From NCBI RefSeq assembly GCF_036880965.1, contig NZ_JBAJMV010000001.1, positions 372,001-436,000 on the forward strand: DNA of 64,000 bases, in the 5' to 3' direction. Origin of the DNA: JAUASW01 sp036880965 (GTDB lineage: Bacteria; Pseudomonadota; Gammaproteobacteria; Burkholderiales; Burkholderiaceae_C). A program made the translations under genes and the position numbers. The notes under the pieces were generated by a model, which saw only the letters and a list, made by a program, of their open reading frames with translations, had not been told where the DNA came from and made no database searches. This document shows, one piece after another, positions 25,101-34,241 of this stretch (positions are counted from its first letter, which is position 1; the number at the start of each line of letters is the position of its first letter).

Positions 25101-26387
25101 ATGTCCATTGATTCCACTTTTCCACCGGGCTTGCGCCGCCGGGACCTGATCGGTCTGCTGGCGCTGCCCAGCACGCCCTCCATGGCCCGCCCTGCCACGC
25201 TCGATCAAGCCCTCCATGCGCTCGTGAACGATCGGCAGTGCCCTCTCACCGGCCTGTCGGTGCTCGTCAGGCGGAACGGACGCGTGGTCTATGAGGCGCA
25301 GTTCGGTTGGCGTCATGTGGGCCCTGACTTGCCCGTCACGCGCGACACGATTTTCCGTATGGCATCTGTCACCAAGCTGGTGGTCGCCATCGGGGTGATG
25401 CGCCTCGCGGACGCTGGCAAGCTCGACCTGGACGCCAACTTGGACGAACTCCTCGGCCACCGTCTGTTCAAGTCACTATGCTTGCGGCACTTGCTTAGCC
25501 ATCGCAGTGGACTCACTGACCGCGGCACCGACTACACCGACCCCGCGGTTGACCTGCGGCAGCTGCTCAGCCAATCCGGCCCCACCTGGAATGGCCATGA
25601 GCCCGGCAGTTGGTTCGAATATGCCAACATCAACTTTGCCGTGGTGGCTGCGGCCATGGAGCGCGCGACCGGCTCGCGGTTTGATCAGCTGATGCAGAGG
25701 CTGGTTCTGGATCCCCTCTCGATGCAGGGCGGATTCGATCCTGCCAGCCTACCGGTCAAGCAACTGTCCCAGGTCGCCACGCTCTACCGGAAGGCGCCTG
25801 ACGATGATGGCCCTTGGGACACCGCGGGTCCTTGGGTGCCCCAAGCAGACGACTTCCTTGTCACCCCGCCACGCCCAGTCCTCGAGGATTCAGCCGGCTA
25901 TGTTCCGGGATCGCGGGGTGCGGCGTTCGGCCCCCAGGGGCGACTTCGTACCCGTGTTGCCGACCTCGGAACGCTGCTGGCGGTGCTGGTCGATGGGGGC
26001 AATTACCGAGGTCAAACCTTTCTCAAGCCGGAAAGCCTTCGAACCTTAATGTCAGAGACCTGGCGATCTGACGGGAACAACGGAGACGACGGGGCCGGCA
26101 TCTTCCAGGCCTGGGGCGTCGGGATGCAGCATTTCATCGATCGAGGACGCGAGGGGTGGGGCGATCGACTGCTACACAACGGTGGCCTTCATGCCTGGGG
26201 ACATCTGGGCTTCGCCTATGGCTTGGTGTCGGCCTTCCTGATGGTGCCCGAGCGCCAGTGTGGCATTGTGTATGCCATCAGCGGTACGGGCGCCAACCCT
26301 TCGATGCACCCTGGCCAACGCAGCAGCTTTCCAGCGTGGGAAGAGCAGCTCCAGGACTTGCTTTGGAATGAAGCCTTGCGAGGCTGA
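25101..26387 (+). CDS. Beta-lactamase-fold serine hydrolase (class C / EstB type)
   Basis: 428 residues from ATG 25101; GTG 25077 would add eight residues ahead of the signal. An N-terminal RRR followed by 'DLIGLLALPS' looks like a Tat-type signal. The active site is SVTK (Ser89, Lys92), with the second motif in 'FEYANIN' (Tyr-x-Asn) and a C-terminal 'LHNGGLHAWGHLGFAYG', which occupies the place of the third (H/KxG) motif. Members include esterases, D-aminopeptidases and class C beta-lactamases. The 'DTIFRMASVTK' spacing is that of the EstB-like esterase group. The gene stands alone after LysR, and its substrate is not evident. Confidence 0.85.
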   Translation: MSIDSTFPPGLRRRDLIGLLALPSTPSMARPATLDQALHALVNDRQCPLTGLSVLVRRNGRVVYEAQFGWRHVGPDLPVTRDTIFRMASVTKLVVAIGVMRLADAGKLDLDANLDELLGHRLFKSLCLRHLLSHRSGLTDRGTDYTDPAVDLRQLLSQSGPTWNGHEPGSWFEYANINFAVVAAAMERATGSRFDQLMQRLVLDPLSMQGGFDPASLPVKQLSQVATLYRKAPDDDGPWDTAGPWVPQADDFLVTPPRPVLEDSAGYVPGSRGAAFGPQGRLRTRVADLGTLLAVLVDGGNYRGQTFLKPESLRTLMSETWRSDGNNGDDGAGIFQAWGVGMQHFIDRGREGWGDRLLHNGGLHAWGHLGFAYGLVSAFLMVPERQCGIVYAISGTGANPSMHPGQRSSFPAWEEQLQDLLWNEALRG

Positions 26388-26664
26388 ATGTTCGGGAGTT
26401 CAGAGCGCAATCGCCGAATCGACCATATCTATCAGGCATGTCCGGTGGGCTGCCAGCGCTACATACGTCCGTGGACCAAGTTCCGATTGACAGATGCATC
26501 AACAGATCAGACGTGTGCATTCCCTTGAGCTGCCGCCGCTTCAGTGGACCTGCGGATTGCGCAGAAGACAGTAGCGCTGCAAATGCGTAGGTTACCGTCC
26601 AGCGATCTGGGGCCGAATCACCGAAAGACCCACGCTCAGGTCGTCTTGAATTCTTCAATGCGGA
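26388..26664. other. Gene-free stretch upstream of decayed transporter
   Basis: No frame in these 277 bases looks like a protein, and I see no strong terminator. It leads into the MFS and IS3 remnants, so it is probably decayed sequence too. Confidence 0.45.
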
Positions 26665-26793
26665 TCAATATCGCTTGACCCTTGTTGACGCAGCCAGCGA
26701 AAGTGCCAGCAACACGCAGATCAGGCCGAAGGCCAGTTGGTAGTTCTTGTTGATGTCAAACAGCACGCCGGTTGCGAAGATGAAGCACGCGTT
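26665..26793 (-). pseudogene. C-terminal remnant of an MFS transporter
   Basis: Reading leftwards from 26793, the frame gives 'NACFIFATGVLFDINKNY', then 'QLAFGLICVLLALSLAAS' and 'TRVKRY' before a stop at 26665-26667. This is the last transmembrane helix and short tail typical of major-facilitator transporters. The rest of the gene is absent: its coding frame is cut at 26793, exactly where an IS3 transposase remnant begins in the opposite orientation. Confidence 0.65.
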
Positions 26794-26908
26794 CATCGAG
26801 CGCCACGAGCGTGAACACAGCGTGCGGCGCATGTGTCAGGTCATGAAGGTGCATCCCAGCGGCTACTAAGCCTGGAAGGCCGAGCCTGCGAGTCCTCGCG
26901 CCCAGGAT
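26792..26908 (+). pseudogene. IS3-family transposase (OrfB) fragment
   Basis: The frame reads 'FIERHEREHSVRRMCQVMKV', then 'HPSGY', a stop codon, and 'AWKAEPASPRAQD'. This is the start of an IS3-family OrfB (usually ...SGYYAWK...), with a TAC codon changed to the stop TAA. No inverted repeat or remaining catalytic core follows. It abuts the truncated MFS gene, so an IS3 insertion followed by deletion is the likely history. Confidence 0.75.
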
Positions 26909-27015
26909 TGTCTCGGTTTGGGCGCAAATAGTCCCGATTCCGCCCTTCAGCAACACTCACGCGGTCTTTGACGCCCGCCGCGAATCGTGTTGCAGCCTCT
27001 TCATTGCATTGCAAT

Positions 27016-27030
27016 TGCGACTCATTCTCA
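27016..27030. promoter_or_regulatory. Fur-box-like operator upstream of hemP
   Basis: TGCGACTCATTCTCA matches the 7-1-7 Fur consensus TGATAAT-n-ATTATCA at about 10 of 14 positions, and lies 15 bases ahead of the hemP start. The location fits iron-repressed control of hemP and the haem operon. Confidence 0.7.
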
Positions 27031-27044
27031 TTTATAGTGACTGC

Positions 27045-27218
27045 ATGTCCACTTCAATCCCCGCCCCAAGCCCTTGGCCGATGGCGCCTCCTGCAACGGC
27101 ACCGCGCCTGAGCAGCCAGGCCCTGTTGCAGGGCCGCCGCGAGGTCGAGATCGAGCATGCCGGCCAGGTCTATCGCCTGCGCCTGACCACCCTGGGCAAG
27201 CTGATCCTGACCAAGTAG
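27045..27218 (+). CDS. hemP: HemP/HmuP haemin-uptake small protein
   Basis: 57 residues from ATG 27045. After a Pro-rich start the conserved part 'SQALLQGRREVEIEHAGQVY' and 'RLRLTTLGKLILTK' is the HemP signature, ending in the family's LxLTK tail. HemP/HmuP promotes expression of the haem receptor gene in many betaproteobacteria. It is 78 bases upstream of the receptor and directly downstream of the Fur-box-like site, so it is the first gene of the haem operon. Confidence 0.93.
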   Translation: MSTSIPAPSPWPMAPPATAPRLSSQALLQGRREVEIEHAGQVYRLRLTTLGKLILTK

Positions 27219-27296
27219 CCCTTCGCCTTTCACCTGTCATCACCGCACCAGCCAGCCCGCGCCAGCCCGTGCCAGTCACCTCACAAGGACTCGCCC

Positions 27297-29495
27297 ATGC
27301 TGTCGCGCAAGACTCCGGTCGCGCTGGCGCTCGTCGCCCTCTTCGGCTCTGCACAGAGCCAGACCGCTCCCACCACCACGCCCGCTGCTGCTGAACCCGC
27401 TCGCCTGGGCGAACTGACGATCAGCGCCACCCGCACCGAACGCAGCACCGACGCCGTGCCGAGCACGGTGACGGTCTACGACAAGAAGCGCCTGCAGCAG
27501 CGCGAGGGACGCGACCTCAAGGACCTGCTGGAAAACGAGGTCGACGTCGCCATGCGCGCCGTCGCACCGCGCTTCACCGCCGCCGGCGCCTCGACCGGCC
27601 GGGGCGGCAACGAAGGCATCAACATCCGCGGCCTCGAGGGCAACCAGGTGCTGATGATGATCGACGGCATCCGCATGCCGCAGAGCTTCAGCTTCGGCGC
27701 CTTCGCCAGCGGCCGCGCCGACTATCTGGAGGTCGACATGCTGGCCGGCGCCGAGGTGCTGCGCGGCCCGGCCTCGGCCCAGTTCGGCAGCGACGGCCTC
27801 GGCGGCGCCCTGAGCCTGCGCACGCTGTCGCCGTCCGATCTGCTGGTGAACGGCAAGCAGCAGGCCGGCTTCCTCACCCTCGGCACGCTGAGCACCGACC
27901 GCTCGAAGAAGGCCACCGCCGCCTTCGCCGCCGCCTCGGGCGACTGGGAAGGCTTGCTGATGGCCACGGTCCGCAACAGCCATGAGACCAAGAACCAGGG
28001 CGAGAACGAGGCGCAGAACAGCACCCGCACCACGCCCAACCCGACCAACATCTCGACCGAGACCCTGATGGGCAAGCTGGGCCTGAAGCTGAACGGCAGC
28101 CAGCGCCTGATGGCCACACTGGAAGCGCGCCGCCGCAAGATCGACACCGATGTGATCACGGCCCGCGCCGCGAGCTTCAGCGCCGCCACGCCGACGGCCG
28201 TGGTCTCGCTGCTGGCCAACGACAAGCTCGACCGCCAGCGCTTCTCGCTCGAGCACCGCTACGAAGACCTGAACGCCGAATGGCTGCAGTCGCTGAAGAC
28301 CACGGTCTACATGCAGGACAGCCAGACCCGCCAGTACGCCGCCGAGGACCGCTATGTCTCGGCCGACCGCACGCGCGACGGCTACTACAAGGAGAAGCTG
28401 ATCGGCCTCTCCAGCATTGGCCAAACTCAACTCAGTCAGTTGAGCGGCCAGCGCCTCAGCTACGGCCTGGACCTGAGCCGCAACCGCATCTCCGGCCTGC
28501 GCGACGGCAGCGTGCCGCCGGCCGGCGAGACCTTCCCGAACAAGCCCTTCCCGGACACCGACTACCTTCTCGCCGGCGCCTTCGTGCAGGACGAGATCGA
28601 GGCCGGCGACTTCAGCCTGATTCCGGCACTGCGCTTTGAGCATTACTCGCTCAGACCTAAGGCCGACGGCTACACCGGCGGCACGGTCGTGGCACTCTCC
28701 GACCAGGCCGTCACGCCGCGCCTCGGCCTCATATGGCGCGCCTCGCCAGGCTTCCAGCCCTATGCGCAATGGGCCCAGGGCTTCCGCGCACCGACGTCGG
28801 ATCAGGTCAACAACGGCTTCGCCAACCCCACCCAGGGCTATCGCAGCATCGGCAACCCGGACCTGAAACCCGAGCATGCGAACAGCCTGGAAGTCGGCCT
28901 GCGCGGCAAGCTGGCCGAGACGTTGCACTGGCAGCTGAGCGCCTACGACAACCGCTACCGCGACTTCATCAGCCAGGAAGTGGTGAGCGGCGCCGGCACC
29001 ACCAGCAATCCGCTGGTGTTCCAGTACGTCAACCTGGCCACCGCCCGCATCCGCGGCACCGAGGCGCGCCTGATGTGGCAGCCGCTGGCCGGCCTGAGCT
29101 TCAGCGGCGCGATCTCGCAGACGCGCGGCCACAGCGAGCGCGCCGGCGTGCAGACGCCGCTGGACACCGTGCAGCCAACCCGCGCCAACCTCGCCGCTCG
29201 TTGGGAAGTTGGCGACTGGGACCTGCAGGCCTCCTGGCTGCACAGCGCGGCCAAGCAGGCTTCGCGCAGCAGCACGGCCACCAACTTCCTGCCGCCGAGC
29301 TACGACGTGCTCGACCTGGGCGCCAGCTACCGCATCAATCCCTCGCTGCGCCTCGCCGCCTACGTCACCAACCTCACCGACAAGAAGTACTGGCGCTGGT
29401 CCGACGTGCGCGGCATCGCCGCCACCAGCACCGTGCTCGACGCCTACACCGCTCCCGGCCGCCAGCTGCAGCTCTCGCTGCGCGCCGATTTCTGA
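27297..29495 (+). CDS. hmuR: TonB-dependent haem/haemoglobin receptor
   Basis: 732 residues from ATG 27297, behind a CAAGGA ribosome-binding region. Signal peptide 'VALALVALFGSAQSQ' is followed by a plug with 'LGELTISATRTERS' and 'NIRGLEGNQVLMMIDGIR', and a barrel ending 'LSLRADF'. The haem-receptor boxes are visible: FRAP in 'WAQGFRAPTSDQV' and NPDL in 'IGNPDLKPEHANSLE', with the haem-coordinating loop region between. It imports haem for HmuSTUV encoded directly downstream. Confidence 0.95.
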   Translation: MLSRKTPVALALVALFGSAQSQTAPTTTPAAAEPARLGELTISATRTERSTDAVPSTVTVYDKKRLQQREGRDLKDLLENEVDVAMRAVAPRFTAAGASTGRGGNEGINIRGLEGNQVLMMIDGIRMPQSFSFGAFASGRADYLEVDMLAGAEVLRGPASAQFGSDGLGGALSLRTLSPSDLLVNGKQQAGFLTLGTLSTDRSKKATAAFAAASGDWEGLLMATVRNSHETKNQGENEAQNSTRTTPNPTNISTETLMGKLGLKLNGSQRLMATLEARRRKIDTDVITARAASFSAATPTAVVSLLANDKLDRQRFSLEHRYEDLNAEWLQSLKTTVYMQDSQTRQYAAEDRYVSADRTRDGYYKEKLIGLSSIGQTQLSQLSGQRLSYGLDLSRNRISGLRDGSVPPAGETFPNKPFPDTDYLLAGAFVQDEIEAGDFSLIPALRFEHYSLRPKADGYTGGTVVALSDQAVTPRLGLIWRASPGFQPYAQWAQGFRAPTSDQVNNGFANPTQGYRSIGNPDLKPEHANSLEVGLRGKLAETLHWQLSAYDNRYRDFISQEVVSGAGTTSNPLVFQYVNLATARIRGTEARLMWQPLAGLSFSGAISQTRGHSERAGVQTPLDTVQPTRANLAARWEVGDWDLQASWLHSAAKQASRSSTATNFLPPSYDVLDLGASYRINPSLRLAAYVTNLTDKKYWRWSDVRGIAATSTVLDAYTAPGRQLQLSLRADF

Positions 29496-29515
29496 TCGAG
29501 GAAAGGAACCCGACC

Positions 29516-30622
29516 ATGCAAGCCAGCTTTGACCACATCCGCCAGGCCTTTGCCACTGCCCGCCAGCCAGCCCAAGACCAAGCCCAGGCAGGGCCCGCCC
29601 GCCACCGCGACATCGCGGCACAGCTGGACCTCTCCGAAGGTGAACTGATCGCCGCGCACTGCGGTGAATTCGCTGCCGGGGAATCGCCGCTGCAAGCCCG
29701 CCGCCTGCGCGAGGAATGGAGCCTGCTGATCGAATCACTGGAACCGCTGGGCGAGCTGATGGCCCTGACCCGCAACGAGTCCTGCGTGCACGAGAAGGTC
29801 GGCGTCTACGCCCATGCCAGCACGCAGCATGGCGTGGCCCTGGTGCTGGGCGGCGCCATCGACCTGCGCGTGTTCTATGCGCAATGGGCCCATGGCTTTG
29901 CGGTCGCCGAACGCCTCGCCGACGGCGCGATCCAGCGCAGCCTGCAGTTCTTTGATCCCGCCGGCCAGGCCGTGCACAAGATCTTCCTGCGCCCGGGTAC
30001 CGAGGTCGCCGCGTTCGAGTCGCTGGTCGGGGTGTTCCTGGCCGAAGACCAGCAAGCCGGCATCGAGTTGGGCGCCGCCTGGTCCGATGCTGCCGAGAAG
30101 CTCGACGCGGAGGTCGACGTCGCCGCCTTCCGCGAGGCCTGGGCTTCGCTGCGCGACACGCACGAGTTCTTCGGCATGCTCAAGCGCTTCGGCGTCTCGC
30201 GCACCCAGGCCCTGCGGCTCGCCGATGCCGGCTTCGTCCAGCCGCTCGCGGCCGCCAGCGCCCAGGAGCTGCTGAGCCGCGCGGCCCAGGAAGCCGTGCC
30301 CCTCATGTGCTTCGTCGGCAACCCCGGCATGATCCAGATCCACAGCGGCCCAGTGAAACGCGTGGCCGTGATGGGCCCCTGGCTCAACGTGCTGGATCCG
30401 GGCTTCAACCTGCACCTGCGCGAAGACCACATCGCCAGCGCCTGGCTGGTGCGCAAGCCCACCAGCGACGGTCTGGTCTGCTCGTTGGAACTGTTCGATG
30501 CCAGGCAGCAGCTGATCGCCCAGTTCTTCGGCGAGCGCAAGCCCGGCCAGGCCGAGCGCTGCGACTGGCGCGAGCTGCTGGAAAGCCTGACCGACACCAC
30601 CCCGCTGGAGGCCGCATGCTGA
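29516..30622 (+). CDS. hmuS: HmuS haemin-degrading/haem-handling protein
   Basis: 368 residues from ATG 29516, preceded by GAGGAAAGG. It has the two-repeat HemS/HmuS architecture: 'HRDIAAQLDLSEGELIAAHC' and 'MALTRNESCVHEKVGVY' in the first half, and 'GPVKRVAVMGPWLNVLDPGF' with 'NLHLREDHIASAWLVRKPT' in the second. This is a cytoplasmic haem-binding protein that accepts haem from HmuUV and may degrade it. It overlaps hmuT by seven bases. Confidence 0.94.
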   Translation: MQASFDHIRQAFATARQPAQDQAQAGPARHRDIAAQLDLSEGELIAAHCGEFAAGESPLQARRLREEWSLLIESLEPLGELMALTRNESCVHEKVGVYAHASTQHGVALVLGGAIDLRVFYAQWAHGFAVAERLADGAIQRSLQFFDPAGQAVHKIFLRPGTEVAAFESLVGVFLAEDQQAGIELGAAWSDAAEKLDAEVDVAAFREAWASLRDTHEFFGMLKRFGVSRTQALRLADAGFVQPLAAASAQELLSRAAQEAVPLMCFVGNPGMIQIHSGPVKRVAVMGPWLNVLDPGFNLHLREDHIASAWLVRKPTSDGLVCSLELFDARQQLIAQFFGERKPGQAERCDWRELLESLTDTTPLEAAC

Positions 30623-31470
30623 GCCGCCGGCAACTGCTGGCGCTGGCGCCGGCCGCGCTGGCCCTGCGGCCCGCCGTGGCAGCGCCCGCCCAGCGCGTGG
30701 TCAGCGTCGGCGGCTCGCTGACCGAGGTGGTCTATGCGCTGGGCGCTGAGGGCTCGCTGGTCGGTGTGGACAGCACCTCGGTCTACCCGAGCGCGGCCCG
30801 TGCCCTGCCCGATGTCGGCTACATGCGCACACTGTCGGCCGAGGGCCTGTTGGCGCTGGCGCCCACGCTGATACTGGCCACCGAAGACGCCGGCCCGCCG
30901 CCCGTGCTGCGCCAGCTGGAGCTGGCCAAGGTGCCGCTGCACATCCTGCGCTCGGAGCACAGGTTCGAGGGCCTGCTGGCCCGCATCGAGCGCGTTGCCG
31001 AGCTGCTCGGTCGCGCGCCGCAGGCCAAGGCCCTGGTCGAGCGCATGCGCACCGACTGGGCCGCCGGCCAGCAGCGCGTGCAACAGCTGGGCCAGGCCGG
31101 CAAGCCGCCGCGCGTGCTCTTCGTGCTGGCCCACAGCATGGCCCAGCTGCGCATCTCCGGTGAGAGCACGGCCGCCGATGCCATGCTCGGCTATGCCGGC
31201 GTTCGCAACGCGTTGGCCGGCGTCAGCGGCTACAAGCAGCTGACGCCCGAGGCCGCCATCGCCGCCGCGCCGGACGTGATCCTCACGACCAATGAAGGCC
31301 TGCAGGCCGCCGGCGGCATCGCGCCGCTCCTGCAGGCACCGGGCCTCGCGCTGACGCCGGCCGGCCGCGCTAAACGCGTCGTGTCCTTCGATGCGCTGGA
31401 ACTGCTGGGCTTCGGACCGCGCCTGCCGCAGCTGCTGCCCAAGCTGGCCGAGTCGCTCTACAAGGCATGA
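30616..31470 (+). CDS. hmuT: HmuT periplasmic haem-binding protein
   Basis: 284 residues from ATG 30616, overlapping the hmuS stop. A short signal (LLALAPAALALRPAVAAPA) precedes the class III binding fold beginning 'RVVSVGGSLTEVVYALGAE', with 'LVGVDSTSVYP' and 'LPDVGYMRTLSAEGLLAL'. The Tyr of 'DVGYMR' corresponds to the haem-ligand Tyr in ShuT/PhuT-type proteins. It delivers haem to the HmuUV ABC transporter and is coupled by ATGA to hmuU. Confidence 0.93.
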   Translation: MLSRRQLLALAPAALALRPAVAAPAQRVVSVGGSLTEVVYALGAEGSLVGVDSTSVYPSAARALPDVGYMRTLSAEGLLALAPTLILATEDAGPPPVLRQLELAKVPLHILRSEHRFEGLLARIERVAELLGRAPQAKALVERMRTDWAAGQQRVQQLGQAGKPPRVLFVLAHSMAQLRISGESTAADAMLGYAGVRNALAGVSGYKQLTPEAAIAAAPDVILTTNEGLQAAGGIAPLLQAPGLALTPAGRAKRVVSFDALELLGFGPRLPQLLPKLAESLYKA

Positions 31471-32540
31471 AGCAAGACCTGACGCTCGGCGGCCCGGTCC
31501 TGCCCTCGCGCAGGCTGCCCCGCCCGTCGCCGGTCGTGGTGATGGGGCTGCTCACCCTGCTCGCGGCGGTGGTCTGCGCCCAGCTTGGCGCTCTGCCGAT
31601 CCCGCTCGGCGACTGGCTGCTGCCGCCCTGGGTCGAGAGCGAAGGCTTCAGCGGCAGTGTCCATGTGCTGTGGCAGCTGCGCCTGCCGCGCCTGGTGCTG
31701 GCCCTGGCGGTGGGCGCAGCGCTGGCGCTGGCCGGCTCGCTGGCGCAGGCGCTGTTCCGCAACCCGATGGCGGACCCGGCCTTGCTCGGCGTCAGCAGCG
31801 GCGCGGGCGCGGCCGTCGCGCTTTCGCTGACGGTGTTTGCCAGCCTGCAATTCGCGCTGCCGCCGCCCCTGCGGATGTGGCTGCTGCCGGTCGTGGGCTT
31901 CGTCGGAGCGCTGGTGGTTTGCTTCGCCCTGGAGCGCATGGCGCGCTGGCTGGCGCCGGGCTCGATAGCCGGGCTCTTGCTGACCGGCCTGGCCTTGCAA
32001 GCCATGTGCTTCGCGCTGATCGGCCTGTGCAGCAACCTGGCCAACGACGAGCAGCTGCGGGCGATCAACTTCTGGACGCTGGGCTCCCTGGCCGGCGCCA
32101 ACTGGATCATGGCGGGCGTGATGCTCGTGGCCCTTGCCTTGGGCGGCTGGGCGGCGCTGCGCATGGCGCAAAGGCTCAACGCGCTGGCCCTGGGCGAAGC
32201 CGCAGCGGCCCATGTGGGCATCGAGGTGCAGGGCCTGCGCGTGCGCGCCATCGCCCTGCTGGCCCTGCTCAGCGCGCTGGCCGTGGCCTGGTGCGGCAGC
32301 ATAGGGTTCATCGGCCTGATGGCACCGCATCTGGCACGCCAGTTCGTGGGCGCCGACCAGCGTCGGCTGATCCCCATGGCCATGGTCAGCGGCGCCCTGC
32401 TGCTGCTGGTCGCCGACACCCTGGGCCGCACCGTGGCCGCACCGGCCGAAGTGCCGGTGGGCGTGTTCAGCGCACTGATAGGCGCGCCCTGGTTCCTTTG
32501 GCTGCTGCGCGGCGCGATGCGCCGAACGGGGAGTGCTTAG
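31467..32540 (+). CDS. hmuU: HmuU haem ABC-transporter permease
   Basis: 357 residues with about 9-10 helices. Landmarks of the FecCD/BtuC permease fold include 'LRLPRLVLALAVGAALALAGSLAQ', split by 'FRNPMADPALLGVSSGAGAA', and 'GLMAPHLARQFVGADQRRLI' near the C-terminus. It overlaps hmuT by four bases, and its stop shares a base with the GTG start of hmuV. Confidence 0.94.
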   Translation: MKQDLTLGGPVLPSRRLPRPSPVVVMGLLTLLAAVVCAQLGALPIPLGDWLLPPWVESEGFSGSVHVLWQLRLPRLVLALAVGAALALAGSLAQALFRNPMADPALLGVSSGAGAAVALSLTVFASLQFALPPPLRMWLLPVVGFVGALVVCFALERMARWLAPGSIAGLLLTGLALQAMCFALIGLCSNLANDEQLRAINFWTLGSLAGANWIMAGVMLVALALGGWAALRMAQRLNALALGEAAAAHVGIEVQGLRVRAIALLALLSALAVAWCGSIGFIGLMAPHLARQFVGADQRRLIPMAMVSGALLLLVADTLGRTVAAPAEVPVGVFSALIGAPWFLWLLRGAMRRTGSA

Positions 32541-33343
32541 TGAGTGCCCTATTGCATGTGAATGATGCGGCGCTGCTGCTTGGCCAGCAGCGCTTCGGCC
32601 CCTTCCAGCTGCGGCTGCAGCCGGGTGAGCGCGTGGCCATCCTCGGGCCCAGTGGTGCCGGCAAATCCACGCTGCTGAAGCTGCTGGCGCGTGAGCTCCC
32701 GCCGGCCAGCGGCGAGCTGGTCTTCGAGGGCCGTGCCTTGCAGGACTGGCCGGTGGCCGCGCTGGCGCGCCGCCGCGCCGTGCTGCCGCAATCGCATGCG
32801 GTCGCCTTTGGCCTGCCGGTGGAACTGGTCGTGGCGCTGGGCCGCGTGGCACTGGGTCACATGGCACGGGGTCACGATGGGCAGCAGGCCCGCATCGTGG
32901 AGCTCGCGCTGGCGCAGGCCCAGGCTGCGCACCTGAGCGGCCGCCGCTTCGACAGCCTCTCCGGCGGCGAGCAGGCCCGCGTGCAACTGGCCCGCGTGTT
33001 CGCGCAGACCTGGGACCAGCGCGGCGGCCTGCTGCTGTTCGACGAGCCCCTGGCCGCGCTCGACCCCGGCCTCACGCTGGAGCTGATGCAGGCCATGCAG
33101 CGTTTCGCCAGCGAGCGTGGCCATGCGCTGGTGGCCGTGCTGCACGACCTCAACATCGCGCTCAATCATTTCGAGCGCCTGTGGCTGCTGCGCGAAGGCC
33201 GCATCCTCGCGGACTGCGATGCCGTGCCCGCCTGCCTGCCTTTGCTTGAGCAGCTTTACGGCGTGCGCCTGCGCCTGCTGCGCGACGCCGAAGGCATCGC
33301 CGTGCTGGCCAGCTTGGGCCGCGCGATGGCGCAGGCGGCGTGA
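32540..33343 (+). CDS. hmuV: HmuV haem ABC-transporter ATPase
   Basis: 267 residues. There is no ATG at the N-terminus; GTG 32540, overlapping the hmuU stop by one base, gives VSALLHVNDAAL and a full-length ATPase. Walker A GPSGAGKST, signature LSGGEQARV, and Walker B 'LLLFDEPLAALD' are intact, with 'VLHDLN' as the H-loop. It powers haem import with HmuU. Confidence 0.94.
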   Translation: MSALLHVNDAALLLGQQRFGPFQLRLQPGERVAILGPSGAGKSTLLKLLARELPPASGELVFEGRALQDWPVAALARRRAVLPQSHAVAFGLPVELVVALGRVALGHMARGHDGQQARIVELALAQAQAAHLSGRRFDSLSGGEQARVQLARVFAQTWDQRGGLLLFDEPLAALDPGLTLELMQAMQRFASERGHALVAVLHDLNIALNHFERLWLLREGRILADCDAVPACLPLLEQLYGVRLRLLRDAEGIAVLASLGRAMAQAA

Positions 33344-33987
33344 TGAACAAGACCGGGCTAGTGCTGACCCTGGGCGTGCATGGCCTCGTGCTGCTGCTCG
33401 TCATGTCGGGCAGCCCCCTGCAACCCAAGGCGCAGGCGGCCGTGCTGACAACGCGCTTGATTCCGGCAGCGGCTGCGCCGGTCTCCTTGCTCAAGCTGCA
33501 GGAGCCGGCGTTGCCGATGCCGGCCCTGTCCGCGCCGCTGCCGACGCCTGAAATCCAGATCAACGCCAGCGCCGAACCGGCTGCCGCGCAAGCTGCGCCA
33601 GCCGCATCGCCAGCCGTCGCCATCGTGGCAAGGGCAGCAGCGACAACAGCGCCCAGCATCGCCACCGCCGATCCGCCGCCGCCCTCAAGCAGCTACCAGC
33701 CCGCCTCGCTGCCGCCCGAGCATGGCAGTTGCAGCGCACGCGGTGTCGAGCGGTACTACCCGGCGCTGCTGCGCGAGCGCGGCGTCCAGGGTCATGTCTT
33801 GCTGCGCGTGCAGGTCGATGAGCAGGGCCGCGCGGCCGAGGTCCTGGTGCAAGGCGGCAGCGGCTGGCGCCTGCTAGACGACGCGGCCCGCCAGATCGCG
33901 CTGGCCTGCCCGTACCTCCCGGCCCGGCGTGGCGAGCAGCGCCTGCCGGCCTGGGTCGAATACCCAATCCGCTTCGCCCTGCATTGA
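33343..33987 (+). CDS. tonB: TonB-like energy transducer of the haem locus
   Basis: 214 residues from ATG 33343, whose first base is the last of the hmuV stop. One N-terminal membrane helix (GLVLTLGVHGLVLLLVMSG) is followed by an Ala/Pro-rich periplasmic stretch and a C-terminal TonB domain 'RYYPALLRERGVQGHVLLRV', 'QVDEQGRAAEVLVQGGSGW' and 'LLDDAARQIA'. It probably energises the haem receptor. Linker is Ala-rich rather than the usual Pro-Lys repeats. Confidence 0.87.
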   Translation: MNKTGLVLTLGVHGLVLLLVMSGSPLQPKAQAAVLTTRLIPAAAAPVSLLKLQEPALPMPALSAPLPTPEIQINASAEPAAAQAAPAASPAVAIVARAAATTAPSIATADPPPPSSSYQPASLPPEHGSCSARGVERYYPALLRERGVQGHVLLRVQVDEQGRAAEVLVQGGSGWRLLDDAARQIALACPYLPARRGEQRLPAWVEYPIRFALH

Positions 33988-34018
33988 GCAGCAATTGATT
34001 CCCGAAAGGAGGAATGCC

Positions 34019-34123
34019 ATGTGCGACAAAGAGAAGAACAACAGCAGCCACATTTTCAGCCGCCTGCCCCTCGAAGTCGGCGGCCCCAGCGCCCCTTGCA
34101 GCTGCCCGTGCCCACGGCTGTGA
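34019..34123 (+). CDS. 34-residue Cys-rich small protein with strong ribosome-binding site
   Basis: ATG 34019 follows AAGGAGG (34006-34012) at an ideal six-base distance. The peptide begins MCDKEKNNSSHIFSRLPLEV and ends PCSCPCPRL, with four cysteines, three of them close together. It is 31 bases after tonB and may be co-transcribed with the haem genes. I recognise no family. Two other frames overlap it, but neither has a well-placed ribosome-binding site. It could be a metal- or haem-responsive micropeptide, or a chance frame. Confidence 0.45.
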   Translation: MCDKEKNNSSHIFSRLPLEVGGPSAPCSCPCPRL

Positions 34124-34241
34124 GCCTACTCGGCTCGCGCCGGCGTCGGCTGTGGGAGCGGCGCCTGATGTGCGACGACACATTGAGCTCTATCAAGGTC
34201 GGTTGCTGGTGCGCCGGGGTCTATGAAAGATGCGCAACTGG

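Noticed and set aside
26756..26956. Minus-strand 66-codon frame
   Set aside because: It is the shadow of the IS3 transposase remnant on the plus strand.
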